Part shown: piece after piece, positions 50,519-61,079 of the stretch
Position numbering within the stretch: the stretch's first letter is position 1
Layout of the letters: each line of letters begins with the position of its first letter
Assembly (NCBI RefSeq): GCF_900451195.1
Contig: NZ_UGHR01000003.1
Coordinates: 310,001-374,000, forward strand
DNA: 64,000 nucleotides
Direction of reading: 5' to 3'
Source: Iodobacter fluviatilis
Lineage (GTDB): Bacteria > Pseudomonadota > Gammaproteobacteria > Burkholderiales > Chitinibacteraceae
The notes under the pieces: model-generated
The model's input: only the letters and a program-made list of their open reading frames with translations
What the model was told of the DNA's origin: nothing
Database searches by the model: none
Made by a program: the position numbers and the translations under genes

Positions 50519-51940
<1,422 letters not shown>

Positions 51941-51951
51941 GGATTAGTGCC

Positions 51952-52377
51952 ATGGCAATGACAATGCATGTGGACGTGGTAAGCGCAGAAGCACTGATTT
52001 ACTCTGGCGTGGCTGAGTTTATCTCGGCACCCGCCGAAAAAGGTGAAATTGGTATTCTGCCGCGTCACGCCCCACTACTCACTCGTGTGAGGCCCGGAGC
52101 GGTGCGCATCAAAGTTGCCAATAGCGATGAAGAAGTGATTCTTTATGTTTCAGGCGGCATGTTAGAAGTGCAGCCTCATGTAGTTACCGTACTGGCCGAT
52201 ACGGCTATTCGTGGTAAAGACATCGACGAAGCTAAGGCGCTAGACGCCAAACGCCGCGCCGAAGAAGCATTAAAGAACCACGGCTCATCGATGGACTTTG
52301 CGATGGCTCAGGCCGAGCTGGTAGAAGCCGTAGCGAAACTTGCTGTGGTGGACAAGCTCAAAAAGCGTGGTCACTAA
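51952..52377 (+). CDS. atpC: ATP synthase F1 subunit epsilon
   Basis: Regulatory rotor subunit of 141 residues: N-terminal beta sandwich (about 5-88, with [14 protein letters not shown]) and two C-terminal helices that inhibit ATP hydrolysis. It is the last gene of the operon and is followed by a terminator. Confidence 0.96.
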   Translation: MAMTMHVDVVSAEALIYSGVAEFISAPAEKGEIGILPRHAPLLTRVRPGAVRIKVANSDEEVILYVSGGMLEVQPHVVTVLADTAIRGKDIDEAKALDAKRRAEEALKNHGSSMDFAMAQAELVEAVAKLAVVDKLKKRGH

Positions 52378-52394
52378 GCTTTAGTGTGGTGAAT

Positions 52395-52424
52395 AAAAAA
52401 GGCAGCTTCGGCTGCCTTTTTTAC
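52395..52424 (+). terminator. Terminator of the atp operon
   Basis: Stem aaggcagc / gctgcctt with a short ttcg-type loop, flanked by six A and six T; it can also serve the convergent chemoreceptor gene. Confidence 0.94.
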
Positions 52425-52488
52425 GTCTGAAGATTAAGTCAGCAGCGAAGTGATCGCTTTGAGCAAGCTGGTTTTTGGCAAGTACTGC

Positions 52489-54015
52489 TTAAGATCGTTT
52501 AATTTTAAAAAATGCCAGCATGGTTTGCACCTGAAGGGCCTGATTGCTCAGCTGTTCGGCTGTGGCAGACAGCTGCTCAGATGCAGCTGCGTTGGTTGCT
52601 ACGCGCTGTGAGACTTCGCCAATATTCTGGTTGATCAGCTCAAGCTCATGGCACTGTTCGTGGCTGTTGGCGGCGATTTCCTGAACCAGGCCAGCGGTTT
52701 TTCTAATGGATGGTTCTATATTATTGAGCTGTTCACCAGCGGCTTCAGCAAGCTGTACGCTGCTCTTAGATAAGTCGCCAATCTCTTGCGCGGCCAATTG
52801 GCAGCGCTCGGCCAGTTTTCTGACTTCAGCCGCGACAACAGCAAAGCTTTTACCATTTGCGCCTGCCCGGGCCGCTTCAATGGCCGCATTTAAGGCCAGT
52901 AAATTAGTTTGATAGGCAATATCGTCAATGATCAGAATCTCCTTAGCAATTTTGCGCATGGCTAAGGTGGTTTTTTGCACAGACTCACAACCGCTGCGTG
53001 CATCCAATGTGGATTGACGTGCCATAGAGTCGGTGATGTGCGCGGTATGCGTATTCTGGCTGGTATGAATGCTGAGATTATCAATTGATATGCTGCTTTC
53101 TCTCAGGATGTCGGCATTGATGCTGGTGTTCTTGCAGACCAGTTGTGCGGCACTGGCTACTTCAGAAGATGAGCTGTAAGTCTCCTCTGTTGCATTTCTC
53201 AGCCTAATGACAATAGAGTTTAGTTTTTCTACCATCTGGCGCATGGCAAATAAGAGGCTATTTTGATCTTTGGCGTGCACCAGCACATCTAGGCTAAGAT
53301 CACCGGCAGCGACTTGCCGGGCTACACTTACCGCGTAAGCGGGCTCACCACCCAGCTGTCGCAAAATTTGCTGCGTACTTAGCAAGACCGCAGCAATGCT
53401 GATTAAAAAACCACCAAGTGCAGTAATAAGTACGGTCCAAAAGGTGTTCTTACCCCTTATATCGATCTGTTTGCGGGCGATTGCAATATCGTTTTCTTCC
53501 AGCTTCACTAACTGGCTAAGATGGCTCATTGCCGTTTTATAAGCACGGTAGGCATCCCCATTAATGAGCGCATAGGCCTCGGTGGGTTGCCCCAGCCGTG
53601 TGAGTTTAAAGGCCTCTTTATCAATTTTTTCAAATTGCAGCAGCTGGCTTCGCACCTGATTGATAATGGCTCTTCTGCTGGCGTCTTTTTCTATCGCATA
53701 TAAGCTGTTTAAAGCGTTTCGTCCATTATCCAAATTGACTTGAAATTGTTTTTCCGCAGAATCTTCCATTTGGGTGGTCCAGGCATGGATTTGATTGCGG
53801 TCATCGGTGGTGGTGCTTGTGATGTGAAACGCGGCCTGATTGGCCAAAAATACTCTGCGGGCGTTTTCATCTAAAGCTTGGGATGCAAGACCGCTGATCG
53901 ATGCTATGGCGTGCAGCGTGAGTAATACAATGCCCAAGGTAACCAATGTAAGTAATCCTGCAGGCAGCATTATTTTCCAAATGATTTTAAGATCCCGCAT
54001 TGCCAGTTGTCTCAT
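52489..54015 (-). CDS. Methyl-accepting chemotaxis protein
   Basis: Transmembrane chemoreceptor of 508 residues. The first helix is at about 14-37, a four-helix-bundle-type periplasmic domain follows to about 185, and the second helix is at about 192-213. A HAMP domain comes next (about 215-265). The cytoplasmic signalling domain has the hairpin tip [20 protein letters not shown] near residue 370. The usual GRGFAVVA is GKSFAVVA here. The ligand is unknown. I chose the ATG at 54015 because AGGTAAT lies upstream; an in-frame extension to 54135 is unlike the family. No che genes are adjacent. Confidence 0.92.
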   Translation of the reverse strand: MRQLAMRDLKIIWKIMLPAGLLTLVTLGIVLLTLHAIASISGLASQALDENARRVFLANQAAFHITSTTTDDRNQIHAWTTQMEDSAEKQFQVNLDNGRNALNSLYAIEKDASRRAIINQVRSQLLQFEKIDKEAFKLTRLGQPTEAYALINGDAYRAYKTAMSHLSQLVKLEENDIAIARKQIDIRGKNTFWTVLITALGGFLISIAAVLLSTQQILRQLGGEPAYAVSVARQVAAGDLSLDVLVHAKDQNSLLFAMRQMVEKLNSIVIRLRNATEETYSSSSEVASAAQLVCKNTSINADILRESSISIDNLSIHTSQNTHTAHITDSMARQSTLDARSGCESVQKTTLAMRKIAKEILIIDDIAYQTNLLALNAAIEAARAGANGKSFAVVAAEVRKLAERCQLAAQEIGDLSKSSVQLAEAAGEQLNNIEPSIRKTAGLVQEIAANSHEQCHELELINQNIGEVSQRVATNAAASEQLSATAEQLSNQALQVQTMLAFFKIKRS

Positions 54016-54177
54016 TTTATTACCTGCATACAGATTAGCTGGCGTCTGACTTACCTGCAGTTTTACCTTGCTTAAACACGTATGTGGCTTAGCTGACTGG
54101 TGCCAGGGTTCAAAGCAATTGCGCTTGTTATCCAAGCTGGCAGAATAAGTATTCTTACCTATAGAGATCCTATTTCA

Positions 54178-55665
54178 ATGAGCCAAACCGCCTACCAAGC
54201 TGTTGTTGCAACGTTTACCCGTATTTATCGTTATGAGCATCTGGGATCGCTGGCAGGCTGGGATCAGGCTGCCATGATGCCTTCAAAAGGCAATGATGCA
54301 CGCGGTGCGGCGATGGCCGAGCTGGGTGTGCTAATTCATAACACGCTGACCGATCCGGCATTAGCTGAGCTGATCAAGGGCGCAGAGGCTGAAGATTTAA
54401 GCGCAGCAGAGCAAGCCAGCCTGCGCGAGATTAAACGCCAGTGGGAACACGCCAATTTATTGCCCGCCAGCTTGGTAGAAGCCAAAACACTTGTTGGATC
54501 GCACTGCTCGCATGAGTGGCGTACACAGCGGCAGAATAATGACTGGCAAGGTTTTTTGGCTAATTTCCGAGAGGTAGTGCGTTTATCCCGTGAAGAAGCG
54601 CAGCTTTTGGCAAAAGAAACAGGTCTTTCGCCTTACGAATCGCTACTAAATAAATACGAGCCTGGTATGAGCTGTGCTGAGCTCGACCGTATTTTTGGTG
54701 ATGTAAAAAGCTGGCTGCCCGGGCTGATTCGTCAGGCAATGGAGAAGCAAGCCACGGAGCAGGTGATTGCTGCTACTGGCCCGTTTGCCGTTGAAAAACA
54801 ACGTGCGCTGGGTTTGGATGTGATGGCCTTGCTGGGGTTTGATTTTGAAGGCGGGCGTCTTGATGTTTCGAATCACCCTTTCTGCGGCGGTGTGCCCGAA
54901 GACGTACGTATTACCACCCGCTATCGCGAAGATGACTTTATGCAAAGCATGATGGGCATTGTGCATGAAACCGGCCACGCCCGTTATGAGCAAAGCCTGC
55001 CGCGCGAAACGGTAGCCCTGCCGGTTGGCCGCGCCCGCTCTATGGGTATACACGAAAGCCAGAGCCTGTCATTTGAAATGCAATTAGGCCGCAATCCGGC
55101 ATTCTTAGCCCTGATCAGCCCGCTGGTGAAAAAGCATCTGGGTGATCAGCCCGCATTTGAGGCGGCCAATCTGGCCAAAATGTACACCCGTGTGCACCCT
55201 GATTTTATCCGTGTGGACGCCGATGAGCTGACTTACCCGGCCCATGTGATTTTGCGTTATGAAATTGAGCGGGCGCTGATTGATGGCGAAATCGAAGCCG
55301 ATGATGTGCCAGCCCTGTGGGATGAAAAAATGCAGGCCTATCTGGGTGTGGATACCAAGGGCAATTTTAAAAATGGCTGCTTGCAGGATATCCACTGGAC
55401 GGATGGCGCGTTTGGCTATTTTCCAAGCTACACGCTGGGTGCAATGTATGCAGCACAGTATTTTGCCACGATACGCAAGCAGCAGCCGGATCTGGACGAG
55501 CGCATTGCGGCGGGTGATTTAGCGCCGATATTTAATTGGCTGAACGCCAATATCTGGAGCCAAGCCAGCCAGTGGGAAACGGGCGAGCTGGTCCGCCGTG
55601 CCACAGGCGAGCCGCTTAACCCGGCTCATTTCCGCAAGCATTTAGAGCAGCGGTATCTGGCTTAA
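54178..55665 (+). CDS. M32 family (Taq-type) metallocarboxypeptidase
   Basis: Zinc carboxypeptidase of 495 residues in the thermostable carboxypeptidase Taq family, which removes C-terminal residues from peptides in the cytoplasm. The zinc motif is HETGH (263-267), with the third ligand Glu in HESQSLSFE near residue 293. Family stretches HPDFIRVDADELTYPAHVILRYEIE and WQSVHW-like IHWTDGAFGYFPSYTLG are present. The ATG at 54178 starts the conserved helical region. Confidence 0.93.
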   Translation: MSQTAYQAVVATFTRIYRYEHLGSLAGWDQAAMMPSKGNDARGAAMAELGVLIHNTLTDPALAELIKGAEAEDLSAAEQASLREIKRQWEHANLLPASLVEAKTLVGSHCSHEWRTQRQNNDWQGFLANFREVVRLSREEAQLLAKETGLSPYESLLNKYEPGMSCAELDRIFGDVKSWLPGLIRQAMEKQATEQVIAATGPFAVEKQRALGLDVMALLGFDFEGGRLDVSNHPFCGGVPEDVRITTRYREDDFMQSMMGIVHETGHARYEQSLPRETVALPVGRARSMGIHESQSLSFEMQLGRNPAFLALISPLVKKHLGDQPAFEAANLAKMYTRVHPDFIRVDADELTYPAHVILRYEIERALIDGEIEADDVPALWDEKMQAYLGVDTKGNFKNGCLQDIHWTDGAFGYFPSYTLGAMYAAQYFATIRKQQPDLDERIAAGDLAPIFNWLNANIWSQASQWETGELVRRATGEPLNPAHFRKHLEQRYLA

Positions 55666-55682
55666 TAAGTCTGGGAATTCAG

Positions 55683-55715
55683 GGCGGGTTAGCCAGTATT
55701 TTGGCGTAACCCGCC
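55683..55715 (+). repeat. Hairpin after the M32 gene
   Basis: A 9-bp stem ggcgggtta / taacccgcc extended by cca / tgg. There is no T tail, so it is probably not a simple terminator. A related ggcgggtgaagcccgcc hairpin is at 43679-43695. Confidence 0.6.
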
Positions 55716-55791
55716 ATTGCAGCTGCGATATATCAGTCGGCATTGCACAATGTGTAGGGCGGGAGAAATCCCATGCAGGCTAAGCAAAATC

Positions 55792-56080
55792 AAAAAGATC
55801 TTTTTAGCCTTCGGCAAGTTGATTTAGCTGGGGGAATCCCCCGCGTGGGACTCCCTTTCTTGAATGGCTAGGAAAGGAAACAAAATCGCAACTTCAAAAG
55901 CACGAAGGTCCCTGCGGATAGTGGTGTTGTGTCAACTCGCTTTACTCAAACACAAATTAACGACTACCCCGCCCCGCTTATTTCTCGTGTCGCGGCTTCA
56001 TGGGGAGATTTAAGCCCCGTACTAAGATCGTAGTGATTACGTTTTTTTAGGGTTTGCAAATAACCAACAATTTGCTTAGT
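55792..56080 (-). repeat. Dispersed ~300-bp intergenic repeat, copy C
   Basis: Reverse-oriented and more diverged copy of the elements at 8750-9054 and 18341-18644. Matching blocks in this orientation are aaaagatcttttta, gccttcggca, gactccctttcttgaa, agcacgaagg, cctgcggata and agatcgtagtgattacg. It fills half of the 556-bp gap between the M32 and glmU genes; the rest of the gap holds the hairpin and the glmU promoter region but no gene. Confidence 0.8.
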
Positions 56081-56221
56081 GCGCATAGTGAGAAACTCGC
56101 CAGCGATGCTGAAAAGTAAGCGAGTTTTCCTCGTTCTATAGCGTTCACATTACATTTAGCAGCTGGTTTGTAGCGTAAAAAGGGTTAAAATAATGTCTTT
56201 TAGCTTACTAGGTCTTGCCGC

Positions 56222-57589
56222 ATGAGCGCTTTGCTTGATGTTGTTGTCCTTGCTGCTGGCCAGGGCAAGCGTATGTATTCCAAAATGCCAAAGGTTTTGC
56301 ATCGCCTAGCGGGGAAACCCTTGCTGGGGCATGTACTGGATACGGCAAGACAGCTACAGCCAGGTAAGTTGGTTGTGGTTTATGGCCATGGTGGCAAACA
56401 GGTACAGGAAGAATTACTCGGCAGCACGGATCTGGAATGGGCACATCAGGCCGAGCAGCTGGGCACGGGCCACGCGCTGGCACAGGCTTTGCCGCATTTG
56501 CAGGGTGAAACCACGCTGATGTTATACGGCGATGTGCCCTTAACCCGCTTAGCTACGCTGCAAGCGCTGTTAGCAGCCAGCAGCCAAGGGCAGTTAGGGA
56601 TACTGACGGATATTCTGGACGATGCCACGGGCTATGGCCGCATAGTTCGCGATGCTGCGGGTAAGGTAAGCTGCATTGTTGAGCAAAAAGACGCCAGCCC
56701 TGAGCAAGCAGCAATTACGGAAATGAACACAGGCATTCTGGCACTGCCAACCGCAAAACTGGCAGGCTGGCTTTCCGAGCTTAAAAATGACAATGCCCAG
56801 GGCGAATATTACGCCACCGATCTGATCGCTCTAGCGGTGCGTGATGGTGTTGAAGTGGCTACCGTGCACCCGCAGGATCACTGGGAAGCCGAGGGCATTA
56901 ATAATAAGGTGCAGCTGGCCCAGTTGGAGCGTATTCACCAGGCCGAAATCGCACAATCATTATTGCTGGCGGGCGTTAGCCTGATTGATCCGGCACGTAT
57001 CGACGTACGTGGCACGTTGCGTCATGGTATGGATGTGGTGATCGATGTGAATTGCGTGTTTGAAGGTGATGTCGTTCTTGGCGAAAACGTAAGCATCGGT
57101 GCCAATTGTGTTTTAAAGAATGTGACGATCAATGATGACACAATCATTCATCCTTTCAGCCATCTGGAAAACGCGGTAGTCGGGAAGGGTAATCTGATTG
57201 GGCCATTTGCCCGCCTGCGTCCTGGCGCGGAGCTGGCTGATGATGTGCATATCGGCAACTTCGTTGAAATCAAAAAAGCCACCATCGGTAAAGGCTCAAA
57301 AGTAAATCATCTGAGCTATATCGGCGATACCACCATGGGCAGCAAGGTGAATGTGGGGGCGGGGACGATTACTGCTAATTACGACGGCGTGAATAAATTC
57401 CGTACCGTGATTGAAGACGAAGTGCGTATTGGCTCGAATAATGTGCTGGTGGCTCCCGTCACCATTGGTGAAGGTGCAACTACGGGTGCAGGATCGGTGA
57501 TTGGCAAGAACGCACCGGCTGGCGAGCTGACTGTAGCGCGGGCCAAGCAGGTCACTATTTATGGCTGGCAGCGGCCAGTAAAGAAGTAA
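56222..57589 (+). CDS. glmU: Bifunctional GlcNAc-1-P uridyltransferase / glucosamine-1-P acetyltransferase
   Basis: Makes UDP-N-acetylglucosamine for peptidoglycan and LPS. The N-terminal pyrophosphorylase domain starts with [19 protein letters not shown] (about 10-28), and [10 protein letters not shown] carries the metal-binding Asp. From about residue 250 the left-handed beta-helix has hexapeptide repeats ([40 protein letters not shown]). Length is 455. It ties in with the nag PTS at 27-32 kb through the GlcNAc pool. Confidence 0.96.
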   Translation: MSALLDVVVLAAGQGKRMYSKMPKVLHRLAGKPLLGHVLDTARQLQPGKLVVVYGHGGKQVQEELLGSTDLEWAHQAEQLGTGHALAQALPHLQGETTLMLYGDVPLTRLATLQALLAASSQGQLGILTDILDDATGYGRIVRDAAGKVSCIVEQKDASPEQAAITEMNTGILALPTAKLAGWLSELKNDNAQGEYYATDLIALAVRDGVEVATVHPQDHWEAEGINNKVQLAQLERIHQAEIAQSLLLAGVSLIDPARIDVRGTLRHGMDVVIDVNCVFEGDVVLGENVSIGANCVLKNVTINDDTIIHPFSHLENAVVGKGNLIGPFARLRPGAELADDVHIGNFVEIKKATIGKGSKVNHLSYIGDTTMGSKVNVGAGTITANYDGVNKFRTVIEDEVRIGSNNVLVAPVTIGEGATTGAGSVIGKNAPAGELTVARAKQVTIYGWQRPVKK

Positions 57590-57598
57590 GTGCTCAGA

Positions 57599-57634
57599 TA
57601 GCAAAAGGCGCGGTGTTTGATGCGCCTTTTGCTA
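57599..57634. terminator. Bidirectional terminator after glmU
   Basis: Perfect arms tagcaaaaggcgc / gcgccttttgcta around a ten-base loop, between convergent glmU and the small membrane-protein gene, whose stop codon lies in the right arm. Confidence 0.9.
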
Positions 57635-57979
57635 TGATTTGTGGCCTTCCCAGTGAAATAAATGCAAAACCCGGTGGGCTACCGGGGCAAGCATCATGCC
57701 GATCGCCGCAACAAATATTAAACCCGCGTAGAGCGCATACAAGCCCACAAATAATTTGCCGCCATTGCTTACCGGCGGGGTTAGCGGCCCCATCCCTCCC
57801 AGCATCATGGCGCCATTTAAAAAGCCATCGTGCCAGCTGTGCAGCTCAAAATAGACATGGCCTGCCGCCCCTAAAGACAGGGACAGCAAAATGAGCAGTA
57901 AAGCACCAGCAAAATGCCACAGCAGCCGAGTGCAAAATTTTGCCCATGGCAGCGGAGGATGATGTCGGGATTCGTACAT
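57632..57979 (-). CDS. Small membrane protein, channel-like
   Basis: A 115-residue protein with two clear hydrophobic helices (about 18-40 and 77-100) and a short hydrophobic segment between them. The central stretch GAMMLGGMGPLTPPVSNGGKLFVGLYALYAGL recalls the pore-loop plus inner-helix pattern of two-helix ion channels, but lacks the T-x-G-Y-G potassium filter. I do not recognise a named family. The His-rich C-terminus (HRVLHLFHWEGH) is notable. It is convergent with glmU and 37 bp from the RluA-family gene on the same strand. Confidence 0.7.
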   Translation of the reverse strand: MYESRHHPPLPWAKFCTRLLWHFAGALLLILLSLSLGAAGHVYFELHSWHDGFLNGAMMLGGMGPLTPPVSNGGKLFVGLYALYAGLIFVAAIGMMLAPVAHRVLHLFHWEGHKS

Positions 57980-58016
57980 GTTCAGCCTGTTTTTGAATGA
58001 TCATCTCTGATAGACA

Positions 58017-58925
58017 TTATTCAGGCCAGCTCAGTTCCCTAGGGCTTTCAAAACGCCTGCTTTCACCAGTAAACGGATCAATAAATTCAATTGCTCTAGC
58101 TAATAATTGCAATGGGCGGCTGAAGTCATCGCCTTTTTCGGGCAACAATTCGGGATACCAAGGATCATTTAAAATTGGCACGCCAAGCGCACTTAAATGG
58201 GTGCGCAGTTGGTGCTTTTTGCCGGTATGTGGTTTGAGGCGATAACGTGCCCAAGCGCCGCGTACCTCGATCAGCTCGATATAGGTTTCGCTATTGGGCT
58301 CACCCTCGGCCTCTTCCATCGTGAACATGCCCTGCTGCTCCTGCATAAAGCTGCGGTGCACACGGGGCAGCTCCAGATCGGCACGGTAGGGGGCGATGGC
58401 TTCGTATTCTTTGGCCACATCCCGCTCAGAAAACAGCGCATGGTAGCCAGCGCGGCAGGCTGGATCGAGGCTGAACAACATAATCCCTGCGGTTTCTCTA
58501 TCTAAGCGATGAATCGGCGCAATGTCGGCTATGCCCAGTGACTTACGTAATCGGGTCAGCAGTGTTTCTTGCAGATAACGCCCTGCCGGAATACAGGCCA
58601 AGAAATGCGGTTTATCCGCCACCAGCAATCGCTCATCCTGATAAATAATGTGCTCGGCAAAAGGTACCGGCGTTTCTTCCGGCACTTCGCGGTAATACCA
58701 GATGCGGCCATTGGGCTGAAAGCCGCTTGCTACATTCAATACCTCGCCCTGATGATCAACAATCTCGCCGCGCTCTAAACGCCCACGCAAAATTTCGGCT
58801 GGCATATGCGGAAAGCGGGTGATTAAAAACGTCAGCAAATCAGGCCATTGCCCGGCGGGCAGCTGCAAAAAGCTCGGGGCAATGCCATCACGATGTGGCA
58901 GAGGGGATGTACGGCGTTTACTCAT
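58017..58925 (-). CDS. RluA-family pseudouridine synthase
   Basis: Isomerises uridine to pseudouridine in RNA. The catalytic motif HRLDRETAGIML has the active-site Asp near residue 139, and LKPHTGKKHQLRTHLSALG is the second family motif. The N-terminal region (about 20-70) is S4-like in sequence but weak. Length is 302. The target, rRNA or tRNA, cannot be told from sequence. I chose the ATG at 58925; a TTG at 58946 is in frame. Confidence 0.9.
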   Translation of the reverse strand: MSKRRTSPLPHRDGIAPSFLQLPAGQWPDLLTFLITRFPHMPAEILRGRLERGEIVDHQGEVLNVASGFQPNGRIWYYREVPEETPVPFAEHIIYQDERLLVADKPHFLACIPAGRYLQETLLTRLRKSLGIADIAPIHRLDRETAGIMLFSLDPACRAGYHALFSERDVAKEYEAIAPYRADLELPRVHRSFMQEQQGMFTMEEAEGEPNSETYIELIEVRGAWARYRLKPHTGKKHQLRTHLSALGVPILNDPWYPELLPEKGDDFSRPLQLLARAIEFIDPFTGESRRFESPRELSWPE

Positions 58926-59024
58926 GAGCGGGGCAATCAAAGGCAAAGGAGCTGCAGTTTACGGGGCGGGGGCGGGGAAAGGAACCTTAGCATTGCAGGG
59001 CAGGGTGATTGTTCGCGCAAAAAT

Positions 59025-59265
59025 CCAAATCTTGAACCACAGAGAACACAGAGTTACACGGAGAAGGCTAAGCATAAGGATCTGTACAACTTTAAGCATC
59101 GTTTCAGCTTTAGCCTCCCCCTTAGTAAAAGGGGGCTGAGGGGGGCCGAGGGGGATTTGCCTTTGAATTGGCTGGGTGCAATTTTATAAATAAACCTCGT
59201 TTTTCTCCGTGAAACTCCGTGTTCTCTGTGTCCTCCGTGTTTTAAGACTTGGTTTTTTTGCGGTA
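59025..59265. repeat. CACAGAG/ACACGGAG-family inverted element with G-rich insert
   Basis: The left arm cttgaaccacagagaacac and the right arm gtgttctctgtgtcctcc are inverted counterparts across about 160 bp. Inside is a C/G-rich hairpin (ccccctt / aaggggg, 59113-59133) followed by further G runs. It fills most of the 453-bp gap between the RluA-family gene and ychF. No gene is seen. Confidence 0.8.
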
Positions 59266-59378
59266 ACACCCGCCATTTGACTATGGGATTTGTGCGGGGT
59301 GGAAGCGGCAAGCTTCACAATCGGGTAAAATCCCGTTTTTAAGTATATGTTGGCCGCGATTTGCGGCGAAAGGATGAT

Positions 59379-60470
59379 ATGAGTCTCAAATGCGGCATCG
59401 TTGGCCTGCCTAATGTCGGTAAATCGACCCTGTTTAATGCACTGACCAAGGCCGGTATTGCGGCTGAAAACTATCCTTTTTGCACCATCGAGCCAAATGT
59501 TGGCATCGTAGAAGTGCCGGATGTGCGCTTAGCTCAGCTGTCAGAAATCGTAAAACCACAAAAAATCCAATCGGCGATCGTCGAATTTGTGGATATCGCA
59601 GGCTTGGTTGCGGGCGCTTCCAAAGGCGAAGGCTTGGGTAACAAGTTCTTGGCCAACATCCGTGAAACCGACGCCATTGTGAACGTGGTGCGCTGCTTTG
59701 AAGACGATAACGTTATCCACGTGAACGGCAAGGTAGACCCAATCGCCGATATCGAAACCATCGGCATCGAGCTGGCACTGGCCGATTTGGCCACAGCAGA
59801 AAAAGTATTCACCCGCGATAGCAAAAAAGCCCGCGCTGGTGATAAAGAAGCCATCCAGATGGTGGCGGTACTAGAAAAGCTCTTGCCACTGCTGAACGAT
59901 GGTAAGCCTGCCCGCTCGGCCGGCCTGTCTGATGATGAAGTGCTGGCGATTAAATCGCTGTGCCTGATGACCATCAAGCCCGCTATGTACGTGGCTAATG
60001 TGGCCGAAGATGGTTTCCAGAATAACCCGCTGCTCGATCGCCTAGTGGCTCATGCTAATGCTGAAGGTGCGCCGGTTGTGGCCGTTTGCGCTGCAATTGA
60101 AGCCGAAATCGCCGAGCTGGATGACGCCGACAAGCAAGAATTCCTCGCCGAGCTGGGCTTGGAAGAGCCTGGCCTGAATCGCCTGATTCGCGTTGGCTAC
60201 GATTTACTCGGCCTGCAAACCTACTTTACCGCTGGTGTAAAAGAAGTGCGTGCCTGGACCATCCACAAAGGCGACACCGGCCCGCAAGCCGCAGGCGTGA
60301 TCCACACCGACTTCGAACGCGGCTTCATCCGCGCCCAAACGATTGCTTTCGATGATTTCATCCAATACAAGGGCGAGCAAGGCGCAAAAGAAGCCGGCAA
60401 GATGCGCGCCGAAGGTAAGGAATACGTAGTGAAAGATGGCGATGTATTGAATTTCTTATTCAATGTGTAA
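59379..60470 (+). CDS. ychF: Redox-regulated ATPase YchF
   Basis: Obg-family P-loop protein of 363 residues that prefers ATP and associates with ribosomes. G1 is GLPNVGKST (residues 8-16), G3 is in [10 protein letters not shown], and the TGS domain is at the C-terminus (about 280-363, with [23 protein letters not shown]). The ATG at 59379 has AAGGA seven bases upstream; a longer in-frame start adds six residues. Confidence 0.96.
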   Translation: MSLKCGIVGLPNVGKSTLFNALTKAGIAAENYPFCTIEPNVGIVEVPDVRLAQLSEIVKPQKIQSAIVEFVDIAGLVAGASKGEGLGNKFLANIRETDAIVNVVRCFEDDNVIHVNGKVDPIADIETIGIELALADLATAEKVFTRDSKKARAGDKEAIQMVAVLEKLLPLLNDGKPARSAGLSDDEVLAIKSLCLMTIKPAMYVANVAEDGFQNNPLLDRLVAHANAEGAPVVAVCAAIEAEIAELDDADKQEFLAELGLEEPGLNRLIRVGYDLLGLQTYFTAGVKEVRAWTIHKGDTGPQAAGVIHTDFERGFIRAQTIAFDDFIQYKGEQGAKEAGKMRAEGKEYVVKDGDVLNFLFNV

Positions 60471-60550
60471 AGTATAAAACAACAGGTAGTAATACTTTAA
60501 AATTTGTCATTTTCTAGAAACATAAATGTAATATTATTGAGGTGATACTA

Positions 60551-60817
60551 ATGAGCCGCACTGTGAACTGTGTAAAGTTGGGGCGTGAGGCGGAAGGGAT
60601 GGATTTTCCGCCGCTGCCGGGCGCTTTAGGTAAGAAGGTTTTTGATAATGTGTCTAAAGAGGCATGGCAGGCTTGGGTTAAGCATCAAACCATGTTGATT
60701 AATGAAAACCGCCTGAGCCTTGCTGATCCGCGTGCGCGTCAGTATTTGCAGCAGCAGCTGGAGAATTATTTCTTTGGTGATGGTGCAGAAATGCCCGCAG
60801 GCTTTGTGCCGCAATAA
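60551..60817 (+). CDS. yggX: Probable Fe(II)-trafficking protein YggX
   Basis: An 88-residue protein involved in iron handling and protection of Fe-S clusters from oxidants. The start [10 protein letters not shown] with the conserved Cys7, the [20 protein letters not shown] segment and the C-terminal LENYFFG are diagnostic. GAGGTGA lies seven bases before the ATG at 60551. A terminator follows. Confidence 0.95.
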   Translation: MSRTVNCVKLGREAEGMDFPPLPGALGKKVFDNVSKEAWQAWVKHQTMLINENRLSLADPRARQYLQQQLENYFFGDGAEMPAGFVPQ

Positions 60818-60828
60818 AAGTTAAGCAC

Positions 60829-60857
60829 AGGCCACTTATAGTGGCCTTTGTTTTTTC
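60829..60857 (+). terminator. Terminator after yggX
   Basis: Stem aggccac / gtggcct with a five-base loop, followed by a T-rich run. Confidence 0.88.
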
Positions 60858-61079
60858 TACAATCCCATTTTGTCTGTTGCAAAACGTGGGTGCATTTAAG
60901 AATTAGAGCTCTGGCGGGCTTGCTTGCCCGTTTATTTGTAGATCCAGCCGATTGATTTGTTTGGGTTTATGCCGGCGTTATACAGGCGTTGTGAAGTTTT
61001 CAGGACATCCCTTAGCTGGTTGAGTTGCATTTCTTGTCATCCGTATTTTTGATGGGCTATTTAATTTGAGCGAAGAGTG

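Noticed and set aside
59698..59720. CACGTG within ychF as a parS site
   Set aside because: The flanks (atcCACGTGaacg) do not match the consensus arms.
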